This document shows, piece after piece, positions 24,576 to 31,205 of a DNA stretch of 33,318 nucleotides (the stretch's first letter is position 1; every line of letters begins with the position of its first letter). The notes below the pieces were generated by a model. The model saw nothing but the letters and a program-made list of their open reading frames with translations. It searched no databases and was not told the origin of the DNA. The position numbers and the translations under genes were made by a program. The stretch spans positions 1 to 33,318 of the IMG/VR virus record IMGVR_UViG_3300044971_002795. One strand, written 5' to 3'. Source of the DNA: a virus.

Positions 24576-24583
24576 AATTTATA
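24576..24583 (-). promoter_or_regulatory. Candidate late promoter of the glycan operon
   Basis: TATAAATT on the minus strand (7 of 8 to the T4 late consensus), between the terminator hairpin and the first glycan gene, 24 nt before its ATG. No sigma70-type promoter is visible here. Confidence 0.5.
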
Positions 24584-24586
24584 CAA

Positions 24587-24613
24587 AAAAAGAGAGGGTA
24601 GACCTCTCTTTTT
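24587..24613. terminator. Bidirectional terminator before the glycan operon
   Basis: 11-bp perfect stem AAAAAGAGAGG/CCTCTCTTTTT, 5-nt loop, with T-runs for both strands. Confidence 0.9.
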
Positions 24614-24703
24614 AAGTTTATTTATTTTTTATTCAGAAATATTAAACTGAGCGGGAGAGAGTCCCATCCGCACCACTTGCCTTTTTAAGGGATGGCAAGA
24701 AAC
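24614..24703 (-). other. Short structured non-coding stretch
   Basis: After the 69-aa gene two hairpins can form on the minus strand: CTTGCC/GGCAAG (12-nt loop) and GGGA/TCCC. Short frames are open in more than one phase but no start with a ribosome site. Possibly a 3'UTR or a small RNA; unexplained. Confidence 0.35.
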
Positions 24704-24913
24704 CTATTTTACAGCAGAAACAAAATTATTAATTATTTCTGCTTGCTTTAGAACTTGATTAAGAGTTGGAAAATTTGGATATTCTAGTTCAAGTTTTTCA
24801 ACTTTATCATTCCATTCTCTAGCCGTATCATATTTTACGCAAAACTCATCATTTAACATAGTATATGCTTGTTTGAAAATTTCAAATCGAAGCTCATAAG
24901 GTGTTTTTGACAT
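24704..24913 (-). CDS. Conserved-type phage hypothetical protein (69 aa)
   Basis: Starts MSKTPYELRFEIFKQAYTML with a good ribosome site (AGGAGAC, 7 nt before ATG). Amphipathic helices with many Glu and Lys and a Trp (REWNDKVEKLELEYPNFPT). The style is that of small T4-like cyanophage proteins of unknown role. The N-terminal LRFEIFKQAYTMLNDEF and the later TLNQVLKQAEIINNF look like two helices. Confidence 0.75.
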   Translation of the reverse strand: MSKTPYELRFEIFKQAYTMLNDEFCVKYDTAREWNDKVEKLELEYPNFPTLNQVLKQAEIINNFVSAVK

Positions 24914-24963
24914 GATTTGTCTCCTGTGTGTATGTGTGTTTATGGGTCATTTTGACTCCACCA

Positions 24964-24983
24964 CTTGGTTTTACGAAACCAAG
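24964..24983 (-). terminator. Hairpin at the end of the 75-aa membrane gene
   Basis: Perfect 8-bp stem CTTGGTTT/AAACCAAG with loop of 4 that includes the gene's stop codon. No T-run follows, so termination is doubtful. Confidence 0.45.
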
Positions 24984-25198
24984 AAAAGTTGGGTTAACTT
25001 TGATATTTCAGTAATACCAAAGAATGCTATCAGAAATAACACATCCCAGAGTTTAAGTTTGATTGCGAAAGGTATACCAAGGAGTCCCCCGATAAACTTT
25101 ATCATCAAACCGCTTTTAAAATCTCCCCATAACATGATTTGATAACCAAGTAAGAGAAGAAGGTTCCCAAGATACCTTAGGATACTAGATTTAGACAT
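24971..25198 (-). CDS. Small membrane protein (75 aa)
   Basis: I choose ATG 25198 (MSKSSILRYLGNLL). Two hydrophobic stretches, about residues 8-22 and 50-66, with LMIKFIGGLLGIPFAIKLKL between them, suggest two or three short helices. It lies 53 nt after the 71-aa gene. No family recognised. Confidence 0.65.
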   Translation of the reverse strand: MSKSSILRYLGNLLLLLGYQIMLWGDFKSGLMIKFIGGLLGIPFAIKLKLWDVLFLIAFFGITEISKLTQLFLVS

Positions 25199-25251
25199 AA
25201 GGGGTTTGCTCCCGACCAGTGCTGTTATAGACCATCCGTGTCTGTTTGTTT

Positions 25252-25467
25252 TCAAGCAACCTCAACTGCTTCAAGATCTTGGGCAACGTATTCCATAAGC
25301 ATTTCATAGTCGTCAAGGGGGTCACCTGAAAATACCACTCCTTCGTTTTCGTAGAAGCGGCGAACCTTTTTATAAAGTTTCGGATTCTTCACATCAAGGT
25401 AGATTTCCCCGTTAGCAGCAAGTTGAAGAGTGCTAACATCTTTTTTGAACTTTTGAATCAGAGACAT
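25252..25467 (-). CDS. Hypothetical protein (71 aa)
   Basis: Starts MSLIQKFKKDVSTLQLAANG and continues EIYLDVKNPKLYKKVRRFYE; acidic C-terminus. It is the first gene after a near-consensus promoter (25491-25519), so it is probably transcribed early. The protein-like charge pattern and strong promoter support it. Function unknown. Confidence 0.75.
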   Translation of the reverse strand: MSLIQKFKKDVSTLQLAANGEIYLDVKNPKLYKKVRRFYENEGVVFSGDPLDDYEMLMEYVAQDLEAVEVA

Positions 25468-25490
25468 CGTTTTGAATTGTTTGCTCTAGT

Positions 25491-25519
25491 ATTATAAGTG
25501 TTAAGTCGTATTTGGTCAA
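25491..25519 (-). promoter_or_regulatory. Strong sigma70-like promoter
   Basis: Minus strand: TTGACC (25519-25514), 17 nt, TATAAT (25496-25491). Drives the small genes at 25467 and below. Confidence 0.8.
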
Positions 25520-25522
25520 GTC

Positions 25523-25542
25523 GTCCAGTTTAGAAACTGGAC
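25523..25542 (-). terminator. Hairpin after tRNA-Pro
   Basis: Perfect 8-bp stem GTCCAGTT/AACTGGAC, 4-nt loop, 2 nt past the tRNA 3' end and just before the next promoter. No T-run. Confidence 0.5.
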
Positions 25543-25544
25543 AG

Positions 25545-25618
25545 TCGGGATGATAGGATTCGAACCTACGGCCCCTCGCTCCCAAAGCGAGTGCTCTACC
25601 AAACTGAGCTACATCCCG
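25545..25618 (-). tRNA. tRNA-Pro(TGG)
   Basis: 74 nt; acceptor CGGGATG/CATCCCG, anticodon loop TTTGGGA, T-loop TTCGAAT. No encoded CCA. A second tRNA-Pro(TGG) lies at 32663-32736. Confidence 0.95.
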
Positions 25619-25621
25619 TTA

Positions 25622-26065
25622 TTAAACATCACCACCATCAGTAAATACTATAGTTCCCCCCTTTCCCCACATAGCAGCATACGGAACATCATAATTATAA
25701 ACTAAAGTCCATTTATCGGCATTTAAAACATATGGAGTTGTTCCACTATTTGTAATCAAATCATTCCAAGTATTATCATTGACTGCAACAGCATTATACA
25801 ATGTATCTGACCATATGTCAATACTCTTTCCAGTAGTTGGATATTGTGAAGAAGTTACATTATCTCTCCACGTTATATAACTGTTATTAGTAGCAGGAAA
25901 AGCTCTAAACTGAGCAGGAGTTAAAGATATATTATTTCCAGCATATGTAAAAGATGAACTGGTTGGTAAAGTACTTCTAACAACGTCAGTAAGAGCAGAA
26001 ACTGTAAATGATCCGGTCCAGTCTTGATCATTTGTATTAATGTCTACATTAACAAGTCTTGGCAT
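25622..26065 (-). CDS. Hypothetical protein, possibly structural (147 aa)
   Basis: From ATG 26065 (MPRLVNVDINTNDQDWTGSF). Rich in Thr, Ser, Asn and aromatic residues with few Lys or Glu, e.g. SLTPAQFRAFPATNNSYITW and the Gly-rich end MWGKGGTIVFTDGGDV, as in beta-rich virion decoration proteins. No known motif. It ends 3 nt before tRNA-Pro. Confidence 0.7.
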   Translation of the reverse strand: MPRLVNVDINTNDQDWTGSFTVSALTDVVRSTLPTSSSFTYAGNNISLTPAQFRAFPATNNSYITWRDNVTSSQYPTTGKSIDIWSDTLYNAVAVNDNTWNDLITNSGTTPYVLNADKWTLVYNYDVPYAAMWGKGGTIVFTDGGDV

Positions 26066-26069
26066 TTTT

Positions 26070-26192
26070 TTATTCTTTATTTTCTTTATGTATATATGCA
26101 ATTCCCATAATAGGAACTACTATTATTCCAAATCCACAAAGACCTAACCAAATTGGACTTGAAGCAAGTGCTTCCACAACATGAAAAATCAT
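26070..26192 (-). CDS. Small single-helix membrane protein (40 aa)
   Basis: MIFHVVEALASSPIWLGLCG then a hydrophobic run and a charged end (HKENKE). The ATG overlaps the upstream stop (ATGA) and it ends 4 nt before the next gene. One membrane helix; role unknown. Confidence 0.6.
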   Translation of the reverse strand: MIFHVVEALASSPIWLGLCGFGIIVVPIMGIAYIHKENKE

Positions 26193-26416
26193 CTTCCTCT
26201 CCAATTCTTATACTCGTAATAAAAATATTGATCAACCTCATCTAAACCACTCAGAGGAGCATGAACATCCCAATAAGACCATTCCATACAAAACTGCTTA
26301 ATATGTATATCATTCATTGCAGTTTTTACTCCATACATTCTGGAAAAAGAAGATGAGGCAAATTTATATTTTTGCTTAATGTGCGGTTCCATTTCCCTTA
26401 TAGTCTTCGGAATCAT
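26189..26416 (-). CDS. Hypothetical protein (75 aa)
   Basis: ATG 26416 (MIPKTIREMEPHIKQKYKFA) has a strong ribosome site AGGAGGATACT inside the upstream small gene. The sequence is soluble and rich in aromatic residues (WSYWDVHAPLSGLDEVDQYF). No family recognised. Overlaps on both sides. Confidence 0.7.
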   Translation of the reverse strand: MIPKTIREMEPHIKQKYKFASSSFSRMYGVKTAMNDIHIKQFCMEWSYWDVHAPLSGLDEVDQYFYYEYKNWRGR

Positions 26417-26495
26417 AGTATCCTCCTCGTGTTCCGAAATAAAGTGTAGACAATACAAAAGGAATGGCAACAAAAATAAGTGCTTTACCTAACAT
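26376..26495 (-). CDS. Small protein with N-terminal membrane helix (39 aa)
   Basis: MLGKALIFVAIPFVLSTLYF followed by a Gly/Tyr/Asp-rich tail. It overlaps the gnd stop by 11 nt (ATGTTAGGTAA) and the next gene by 41 nt. Supported by the coupling pattern; role unknown. Confidence 0.55.
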   Translation of the reverse strand: MLGKALIFVAIPFVLSTLYFGTRGGYYDSEDYKGNGTAH

Positions 26496-27519
26496 GATGG
26501 CCTCCAAACATATAACGCATTCCGTTCAGAATTTTTGCCCCGAATGATCCGAGATTGCGTGAGTTAAATCTTTCAAATAGGGCAGTAGTAATAACAGGAG
26601 CGGGAACCCCCAGGTCCACAGCGGCAGAAACAGTCCAACGACCCTCACCGCTATCGGATACGCCTCCAGAGAACTGTTTAAGGCTACCATCCCTGCGTAG
26701 CACATCAGCAGTAAGATCAAGTAACCAACTGCCAACCACGCTACCGCGACGCCATAACTCAGCAACTTCAGCAACATCAATATCATAGCAATAAGATTCT
26801 GGATCTGCCATGGGAGCAACTTCTGCGTCTCCTTCTCTGACATATTGAGCACCTAGATTAGCATTTTTGAGAATATTGAATCCTTCGGCATATGCCTGCA
26901 TAATACCGTACTCAATTCCATTATGCACCATCTTTACAAAATGTCCAGCACCTGGACCACCGCAGTGTAACCAACCAAACTCTGCAGAGGTTACATCCGA
27001 GTCAAATTGAGTCCTTGGGGCAGCGGTGATCCCTGGGGCAAGGGCATCAAAAATGCTCGCACAAGTGGCGACCGCAGTATTTCCGCCACCAACCATAAGA
27101 CAGTATCCACGATCCAAACCATAAACACCGCCGCTAGTGCCACAATCAATATATTGGATACCCAACTTTGCCAGACGTTCTGCTCTTTTCCGACTGTCTT
27201 TAAAATTGCTATTGCCATGATCAATAATAATATCTCCCTCACTACAATATCGTAGTAACTCATTTATTGTCTCCTCTACAGTTTCGGCAGGAACAACCAT
27301 CTGAAAAACTCCTGGTTGTGGTCTGCCATTTTTGTTTTGTTTAACTACTTTAACAAGATTTTCAATAGTAGTTGCAATTCCATCCACATATCCCTTTTCA
27401 TATGCTTCGTTTGCTTTTTCATAATTCCTGCGATAACCCCAAACCTCTATTCCTGCCTTCATCATGCGGCGAGACATACCTTCGCCCATTCTTCCGAGTC
27501 CGATTAGTCCTACTTTCAT
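26485..27519 (-). CDS. gnd: 6-phosphogluconate dehydrogenase, short form
   Basis: A 344-aa enzyme of the short (YqeC/GndA-like) class. NADP site GLIGLGRMGEGMSRRMM at residues 4-20; IIIDHGNSNFKDSRKRAERL; substrate loop CGTSGGVYGLDRGYCLMVGG; catalytic GHFVKMVHNGIEYG. It oxidises 6-phosphogluconate to ribulose 5-phosphate, CO2 and NADPH. In cyanophages gnd supports the pentose phosphate pathway, giving NADPH and pentose for DNA synthesis; sedoheptulose 7-phosphate from the same pathway could feed gmhA (inference). Ribosome site AAGGTAA before the ATG. It lies in an operon of small genes. Confidence 0.97.
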   Translation of the reverse strand: MKVGLIGLGRMGEGMSRRMMKAGIEVWGYRRNYEKANEAYEKGYVDGIATTIENLVKVVKQNKNGRPQPGVFQMVVPAETVEETINELLRYCSEGDIIIDHGNSNFKDSRKRAERLAKLGIQYIDCGTSGGVYGLDRGYCLMVGGGNTAVATCASIFDALAPGITAAPRTQFDSDVTSAEFGWLHCGGPGAGHFVKMVHNGIEYGIMQAYAEGFNILKNANLGAQYVREGDAEVAPMADPESYCYDIDVAEVAELWRRGSVVGSWLLDLTADVLRRDGSLKQFSGGVSDSGEGRWTVSAAVDLGVPAPVITTALFERFNSRNLGSFGAKILNGMRYMFGGHHVR

Positions 27520-27529
27520 ATAATTACCT

Positions 27530-27616
27530 TTAGTAAGCGTGTGTAAGTCCCCAATGAATCCACAATCCCATAATACTAAAATATATTAATGCAAACATAA
27601 AAACTGTTTTAATCAT
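27530..27616 (-). CDS. Tiny membrane peptide (28 aa)
   Basis: MIKTVFMFALIYFSIMGLWI followed by HWGLTHAY: one helix. Overlaps the upstream gene by 8 nt (ATGATTAA) and ends 10 nt before gnd. Confidence 0.5.
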   Translation of the reverse strand: MIKTVFMFALIYFSIMGLWIHWGLTHAY

Positions 27617-27722
27617 CTTCTTCGTCCTCATAAGTAGATGGTTCTTCAAAAAGTTCTTCCATTTTTTGATGAAGAACTCTTTGATTTAGTTTTTGCAAAT
27701 CTTCTTCTGTAATTGATACCAT
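27609..27722 (-). CDS. Small acidic protein (37 aa)
   Basis: MVSITEEDLQKLNQRVLHQK then a very acidic tail (YEDEEDD). The ATG adjoins the stop of the 68-aa gene with a 1-nt overlap. Helical, coiled-coil-like; role unknown. Confidence 0.6.
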   Translation of the reverse strand: MVSITEEDLQKLNQRVLHQKMEELFEEPSTYEDEEDD

Positions 27723-27928
27723 TAGTTTAAAGTAATTTTAAGGAATGGAAGTAAAGGAGGAATAACTCCAACCAACCTCAAAAGTCCTTCAGCAAATAGA
27801 GCAAGAACCACCCAACCGACGCACATACTAATGATAGAAGCATTACGGTTGTGTCGTCGTATTGCTGCATCAATCATCTCCTGTACTTCTATACGAGATA
27901 CATAATCGTCATCAAAAGGTTCCATCAT
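27722..27928 (-). CDS. Small membrane protein (68 aa)
   Basis: Two adjacent ATGs (MMEPFDDDYVSRIEVQEM); the first overlaps the upstream stop (ATGA). An acidic helix with RIEVQEMIDAAIRRHNRN is followed by a membrane segment (about residues 33-58). A one-helix anchored protein; function unknown. Confidence 0.65.
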   Translation of the reverse strand: MMEPFDDDYVSRIEVQEMIDAAIRRHNRNASIISMCVGWVVLALFAEGLLRLVGVIPPLLPFLKITLN

Positions 27929-28074
27929 TTCTCATCTCCAAGAAACTTTGCAAGAGGATCTTTGCGGGTTTTTACAATTTCAACTGCTCTTTTGTAAAAC
28001 ATATTGTCTGTATTACCAGACTCCTCAAATGTTGCCTTGATCTTCACCCAGTTAAGGTAGGTGTGCTGATCCAT
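27925..28074 (-). CDS. Small hypothetical protein (49 aa)
   Basis: MDQHTYLNWVKIKATFEESG ... ending DPLAKFLGDEK. Soluble and helical. First gene of the gnd operon, about 25 nt after the candidate transcription start. Overlaps the next gene by ATGA. Confidence 0.7.
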   Translation of the reverse strand: MDQHTYLNWVKIKATFEESGNTDNMFYKRAVEIVKTRKDPLAKFLGDEK

Positions 28075-28094
28075 ACTCTTTAAGGTTGAATACT

Positions 28095-28129
28095 ACTAGT
28101 TATACTAGTCAGTATCTAAAGAATGTCAA
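28095..28129 (-). promoter_or_regulatory. gnd-operon promoter with ACTAGT repeats
   Basis: Minus strand: TTGACA (28129-28124), 16 nt, TAGTAT (28107-28102). Two palindromic ACTAGT boxes (28095-28100 and 28104-28109) flank 3 nt and cover the -10 box, a possible operator. Confidence 0.55.
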
Positions 28130-28154
28130 CTATGTGTTGATACAAAAACACACA

Positions 28155-28169
28155 TTAAGACAATCTTAA
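28155..28169 (-). terminator. Weak hairpin after tRNA-Ser
   Basis: 6-bp stem TTAAGA/TCTTAA, 3-nt loop, followed on the minus strand by TGTGTGTTTTTG. Probably ends the Dps/tRNA-Ser transcript. Confidence 0.45.
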
Positions 28170-28189
28170 ATTTTGTAATATTTCTTAAA

Positions 28190-28273
28190 CGGAAGTGGTT
28201 GGATTCGAACCAACGGTGCTATTAACACGCTTGTTTTCAAGACAAGTACCTTAAACCACTCGGTCACACTTCC
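28190..28273 (-). tRNA. tRNA-Ser(TGA)
   Basis: 84 nt with long variable arm; acceptor GGAAGTG/CACTTCC, anticodon loop CTTGAAA, T-loop TTCGAAT, discriminator G. Confidence 0.95.
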
Positions 28274-28282
28274 AAAAAGTCC

Positions 28283-28540
28283 TCAACGGACTTCAAAATC
28301 TAATCGTTTTACTTTACGCTGACGACGTGCCTCTTGCCAGGCGATGTCTTCGTTTGTAAGAACACCAGATTTCTTTTTGTTATTTATTAAGTTTAGCATA
28401 ATAACCTGGGATAAGTCAACTGCCGAAATAACTCCATTTCGAATTGTTGCCATATTAGAACAACCACATGATACAGTTTTTCCAGGAATGCCTTCTAACT
28501 CTTTACCACAAGAGCGGCATCTAATTCTTAAATTTTCCAT
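28283..28540 (-). CDS. Hypothetical zinc-ribbon-like protein (85 aa)
   Basis: MENLRIRCRSCGKELEGIPG then VSCGCSNMATIRNG: two Cys pairs (CRSC and CGC) could bind zinc. The C-terminus is basic (ARRQRKVKRLDFEVR), suggesting nucleic-acid contact. It follows Dps by 18 nt. Family not named; small phage proteins of this design are common in T4-like cyanophages. Confidence 0.72.
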   Translation of the reverse strand: MENLRIRCRSCGKELEGIPGKTVSCGCSNMATIRNGVISAVDLSQVIMLNLINNKKKSGVLTNEDIAWQEARRQRKVKRLDFEVR

Positions 28541-28558
28541 AACATTATAAGTTTTATT

Positions 28559-28993
28559 TTATTCAGTAAACGATCTTAACATCCAAACAAATTTTCCATG
28601 CGCTTCATTTAAATCATCAAGAAGATTAATTGTTCCTCTAGACTTTTGGTTCTCTGCTTCTACTGCAGCATCATTACACATAGAAATAATTTTTTTATGA
28701 TCTTCTAAAAGATCACTAATCATTTCCATAGAACTGATATTTGTTTTTGCTTCTCCTACACCAGAAACTTCAAGAACTCTTGATAAAGAACTTACAGGTT
28801 TAACACCAAGATATCTCATGTGTTCAGAAAGACGATCAATTTCTTCCTGAATTTGAGTATATTGATCCCCAAACAAATCATGAATCTGTTTGAAATCTGG
28901 ACCAACAACGTGCCAGTGATAAACCCAAGTTTTTTGAAACAGCAAGAAAAGTGATGCTTGCGTATCACTTAAGAGTTTATAAAGGGTTTCCAT
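28559..28993 (-). CDS. dps: Dps / ferritin-like protein
   Basis: A 144-aa four-helix protein with the Dps ferroxidase signature WVYHWHVVGPDFKQIHDLF and QIQEEIDRLSEHM: His28, His38, Asp43, Asp53 and Glu57 fit the inter-subunit iron site. It lacks the Lys-rich N-terminal DNA-binding tail of E. coli Dps. Dps oxidises iron with peroxide and protects DNA. A perfect T4-type late motif lies 18 nt upstream with a hairpin over the start region, suggesting late expression. Phage use could be DNA protection, iron storage or a virion role (unproven). Confidence 0.92.
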   Translation of the reverse strand: METLYKLLSDTQASLFLLFQKTWVYHWHVVGPDFKQIHDLFGDQYTQIQEEIDRLSEHMRYLGVKPVSSLSRVLEVSGVGEAKTNISSMEMISDLLEDHKKIISMCNDAAVEAENQKSRGTINLLDDLNEAHGKFVWMLRSFTE

Positions 28994-28994
28994 T

Positions 28995-29018
28995 ATACTT
29001 CTTTTTGAAGTATTTATA
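28995..29018 (-). promoter_or_regulatory. Dps late promoter and start-site hairpin
   Basis: TATAAATA (29018-29011), an exact match to the T4 late consensus. Overlapping it, a perfect hairpin ATACTTC/GAAGTAT with A5 loop (28995-29013) lies just before the ATG. Confidence 0.65.
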
Positions 29019-29020
29019 AA

Positions 29021-29092
29021 TGGGAAATACCGGATTCGAACCAGTGACTTATTGCTTGTAAGGCAACCACTCTACCGCTGAGTTAATCTCCC
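29021..29092 (-). tRNA. tRNA-Val(TAC)
   Basis: 72 nt; acceptor GGGAGAT/ATTTCCC with one G-U, anticodon loop CTTACAA, T-loop TTCGAAT, discriminator A. It adjoins the Dps late promoter. Confidence 0.93.
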
Positions 29093-29099
29093 AATAAAA

Positions 29100-29264
29100 T
29101 CAACCTTGTTTCATAAGATATTCTACAGTATTTGCTATATCGTTCATAGCATCACGAAGATTTTCTCTTTGACCAGATTCTTGTTTAATTATAGGGCGAT
29201 GATCATCAGTTAAAGTCCAACGCCATTGTTTCATATCCTTACAATACCATAAATTAATTTTCAT
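29100..29264 (-). CDS. Small hypothetical protein (54 aa)
   Basis: MKINLWYCKDMKQWRWTLTD then DHRPIIKQESGQRENLRDAM. The pattern (aromatic beta strands then a helix) looks like a small folded domain common in cyanophages. Overlaps the upstream gene by 11 nt (ATGAAAATTAA). Function unknown. Confidence 0.7.
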   Translation of the reverse strand: MKINLWYCKDMKQWRWTLTDDHRPIIKQESGQRENLRDAMNDIANTVEYLMKQG

Positions 29265-29409
29265 TTTTCGAATGCTCCAGTTTAATCCAATTAATCAGAG
29301 CATTCAATTCCATTATCTTTTCTTCAGTAAAATCATTTTTTTTATTGAAAAGATAAAAATTAAGTGCTTCAAGAGCAACTTCTCTATCACGTTGGGAAAT
29401 AAGAGACAT
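29254..29409 (-). CDS. Small hypothetical protein (51 aa)
   Basis: MSLISQRDREVALEALNFYL then NKKNDFTEEKIMELNALINW; two helices, charged. First gene after the promoter at 29431-29459, which drives it together with the 54-aa gene and probably tRNA-Val. No family recognised. Confidence 0.7.
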   Translation of the reverse strand: MSLISQRDREVALEALNFYLFNKKNDFTEEKIMELNALINWIKLEHSKNEN

Positions 29410-29430
29410 AAAAATTTTAACTCGTTAGTT

Positions 29431-29459
29431 ATAATATCAGAAAAGGGGAGTTTTGTCAA
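29431..29459 (-). promoter_or_regulatory. sigma70-like promoter inside the porin terminator
   Basis: Minus strand: TTGACA (29459-29454), 17 nt, TATTAT (29436-29431). The -35 is in the loop region of the porin terminator. Confidence 0.78.
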
Positions 29460-29465
29460 CCCCCC
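29441..29465 (-). terminator. Porin terminator
   Basis: Minus strand hairpin of 8 bp (GGGGGGTT with AACTCCCC, one G-U), 5-nt loop, then TTTTC; it starts 9 nt after the porin stop. Confidence 0.75.
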
Positions 29466-29474
29466 ATATCTATA

Positions 29475-30941
29475 TCAGAACTTAAAGGTTGTCTGAATTA
29501 CCCCACCCCAGTTGGAGGAGTTGTCAGCAAGGCGCTGATTGTCGCTACCGTAGATGATAGCAGGAGTGACGCTGATGTTATCAGATACTTGATACTTGTA
29601 GAAGATTTCAAGAAGAGTGGACTTCTCAAGATTTTCACCAGTAGGTGCTTGACCGATAGCAACACCAGCAGAGTTACCATCAACAAACACATCATCCCAG
29701 GTCAGACCAGCAAACCATGACTGACTGTTAGTAGCAGCACTTTGAGTACCACTCACAGTGTTCCAACCATAACCACCAGAGATAGAAGGAACAATACCTG
29801 ATTTCTGAGGTTGCCAGTAAGCATTCAGTGCATAACCGTTAGAAGTTTGCCCAGGAACTAGAGCACCAGAAGCACCATTCAGACCGTTGTAGGTGCGAAC
29901 ACGAGTACCTTCAGTACCATAACGATAACCGAATGCAGCACCCCAGTTAGTACCACGATAACCGATTTGTGCAAGAGTATTCAGAGCACCAGTCTCATCA
30001 AACACTCCAGTTTCACTATCATTACCACTTTGAGCAACATAGTTTACACCAGCAATAAGACCTTTCTTACCATACTGAGCACCGAAACCAGCACCAGTTG
30101 CTTTGTTGTAAACACCAGGAGCACCAGCAACAGCAAAGAAGTCAAGAATACCAGACTTATAAGCAGAAGGCATCCAAGCAATCTCAGTGTTACGAACAGC
30201 AGCACCAGCAGTCAGAGTTGCTTTGTTATTAAAAGCAGGGAACTGATAGAACAGGCGGTCAATCACTACGTTGTTACCAACTTCACTGGTGGTGTTATCT
30301 GCCTTATCCAGCTTGAACAGAGAAGAACTAGAACCGAAAGGATCACCACTAAAGTTAGATGAACGCAGACGAGTACGAAGCAGATCCTTACCAGTGAACG
30401 AAGTGTCCAAATTCAGACGGAGATCGTAGTTAAATGCAGTATGAGTTACATCACCACCTTTGGTACGATAGTCATCAACGCCACCAAGAACAAAGTTTGC
30501 TTCACCACGGAGTTTGGTAGTAGTGGAGAACTGAGTTGCTTCCAGAGAAGCAACTTTAGTTTCCAGGTTTGCAACCTTACCTTGAATAACGGTAAGTTCA
30601 TCACGGAACTCATTAGCAAGGCGCTTGAGTTCATCAGTTTGCTCAGTTACGCGATCAAGGCAAGCATTCAGAAGTGCTGCTGCCTCATAACGGGTCATAG
30701 CACGTCCACCACCAAAGGTGCCGTTAGGATAACCAGCAACGCAACCATAACGCTCTACAAGGTTGCTGAGTGCTTGATACGCCCAATCACTAGGTTGCAC
30801 ATCAGAAAGTTGCGAAACGCTTGTAACCTGCTCTGTGGAGTATTGATTGACTGCTGACATATTAAGATCTGCAGCATTAGCAGCAACAGGAGCAACCATT
30901 CCCAGAGCAACAGGTGCAAGCATCAGTTGTTTGAGTTTCAT
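29475..30941 (-). CDS. som: Som-type outer-membrane porin with SLH domain
   Basis: A 488-aa protein with a signal peptide (MKLKQLMLAPVALGMVAPVA, cut near ANA-AD), an SLH domain at about residues 43-95 (DVQPSDWAYQALSNLVERYG, YPNGTFGGGRAMTRYEAAAL), a coiled coil about 100-135 and a C-terminal OprB-like beta barrel ending in Phe (TTFKF). This is the standard build of cyanobacterial Som porins, in which the SLH domain grips peptidoglycan-linked polymer. Length is in the host range (about 450-550). Codon use is GC-richer than the glycan genes, consistent with host origin. It has its own promoter, structured leader and terminator. A phage copy could change nutrient uptake or phage re-adsorption. 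Confidence 0.94.
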   Translation of the reverse strand: MKLKQLMLAPVALGMVAPVAANAADLNMSAVNQYSTEQVTSVSQLSDVQPSDWAYQALSNLVERYGCVAGYPNGTFGGGRAMTRYEAAALLNACLDRVTEQTDELKRLANEFRDELTVIQGKVANLETKVASLEATQFSTTTKLRGEANFVLGGVDDYRTKGGDVTHTAFNYDLRLNLDTSFTGKDLLRTRLRSSNFSGDPFGSSSSLFKLDKADNTTSEVGNNVVIDRLFYQFPAFNNKATLTAGAAVRNTEIAWMPSAYKSGILDFFAVAGAPGVYNKATGAGFGAQYGKKGLIAGVNYVAQSGNDSETGVFDETGALNTLAQIGYRGTNWGAAFGYRYGTEGTRVRTYNGLNGASGALVPGQTSNGYALNAYWQPQKSGIVPSISGGYGWNTVSGTQSAATNSQSWFAGLTWDDVFVDGNSAGVAIGQAPTGENLEKSTLLEIFYKYQVSDNISVTPAIIYGSDNQRLADNSSNWGGVIQTTFKF

Positions 30942-30972
30942 AAAATTGTTTTATGTACTATAGGACAATATA

Positions 30973-31030
30973 AAGATTTACAACAAAGTAAATCTTCGTT
31001 ATTTAGGAGATCTTAAGCAAACCTTAAGAT
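30973..31030 (-). promoter_or_regulatory. Porin leader with two hairpins and CTTAAG half-sites
   Basis: Hairpin 1 (30973-30996): AAGATTTAC/GTAAATCTT, 9 bp, 6-nt loop. Hairpin 2 (31010-31030): ATCTTAAG/CTTAAGAT, 8 bp, 5-nt loop. The two CTTAAG boxes are 11 bp apart, which also fits the 8+3 spacing of cyanobacterial Pho boxes. A CTAAATA late-like motif lies between them. Confidence 0.5.
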
Positions 31031-31038
31031 TGGATAGT

Positions 31039-31067
31039 ATCTTAGATCACTTTCAGTTTTTTGTCAA
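31039..31067 (-). promoter_or_regulatory. Porin promoter
   Basis: Minus strand: TTGACA (31067-31062), 17 nt, TAAGAT (31044-31039). Confidence 0.75.
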
Positions 31068-31084
31068 CTAAGATTTGATTAAGA

Positions 31085-31156
31085 AGCGGGGTATCGGAAT
31101 CGAACCGACGACATCTAACTTGGAAGGATAGCGTTCTACCGCTGAACTAACCCCGC
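31085..31156 (-). tRNA. tRNA-Gly(TCC)
   Basis: 72 nt; acceptor GCGGGGT/ACCCCGC, anticodon loop CTTCCAA, discriminator U typical of Gly. Confidence 0.95.
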
Positions 31157-31205
31157 AAAGTGGGAGATTTCTCTCCCAGCACATTTCCTTCACACGGATA
31201 GGAAA

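Noticed and set aside
27316-27507. Plus-strand 63-codon frame near the gnd start
   Set aside because: Complement of the gnd N-terminus; no start signal.
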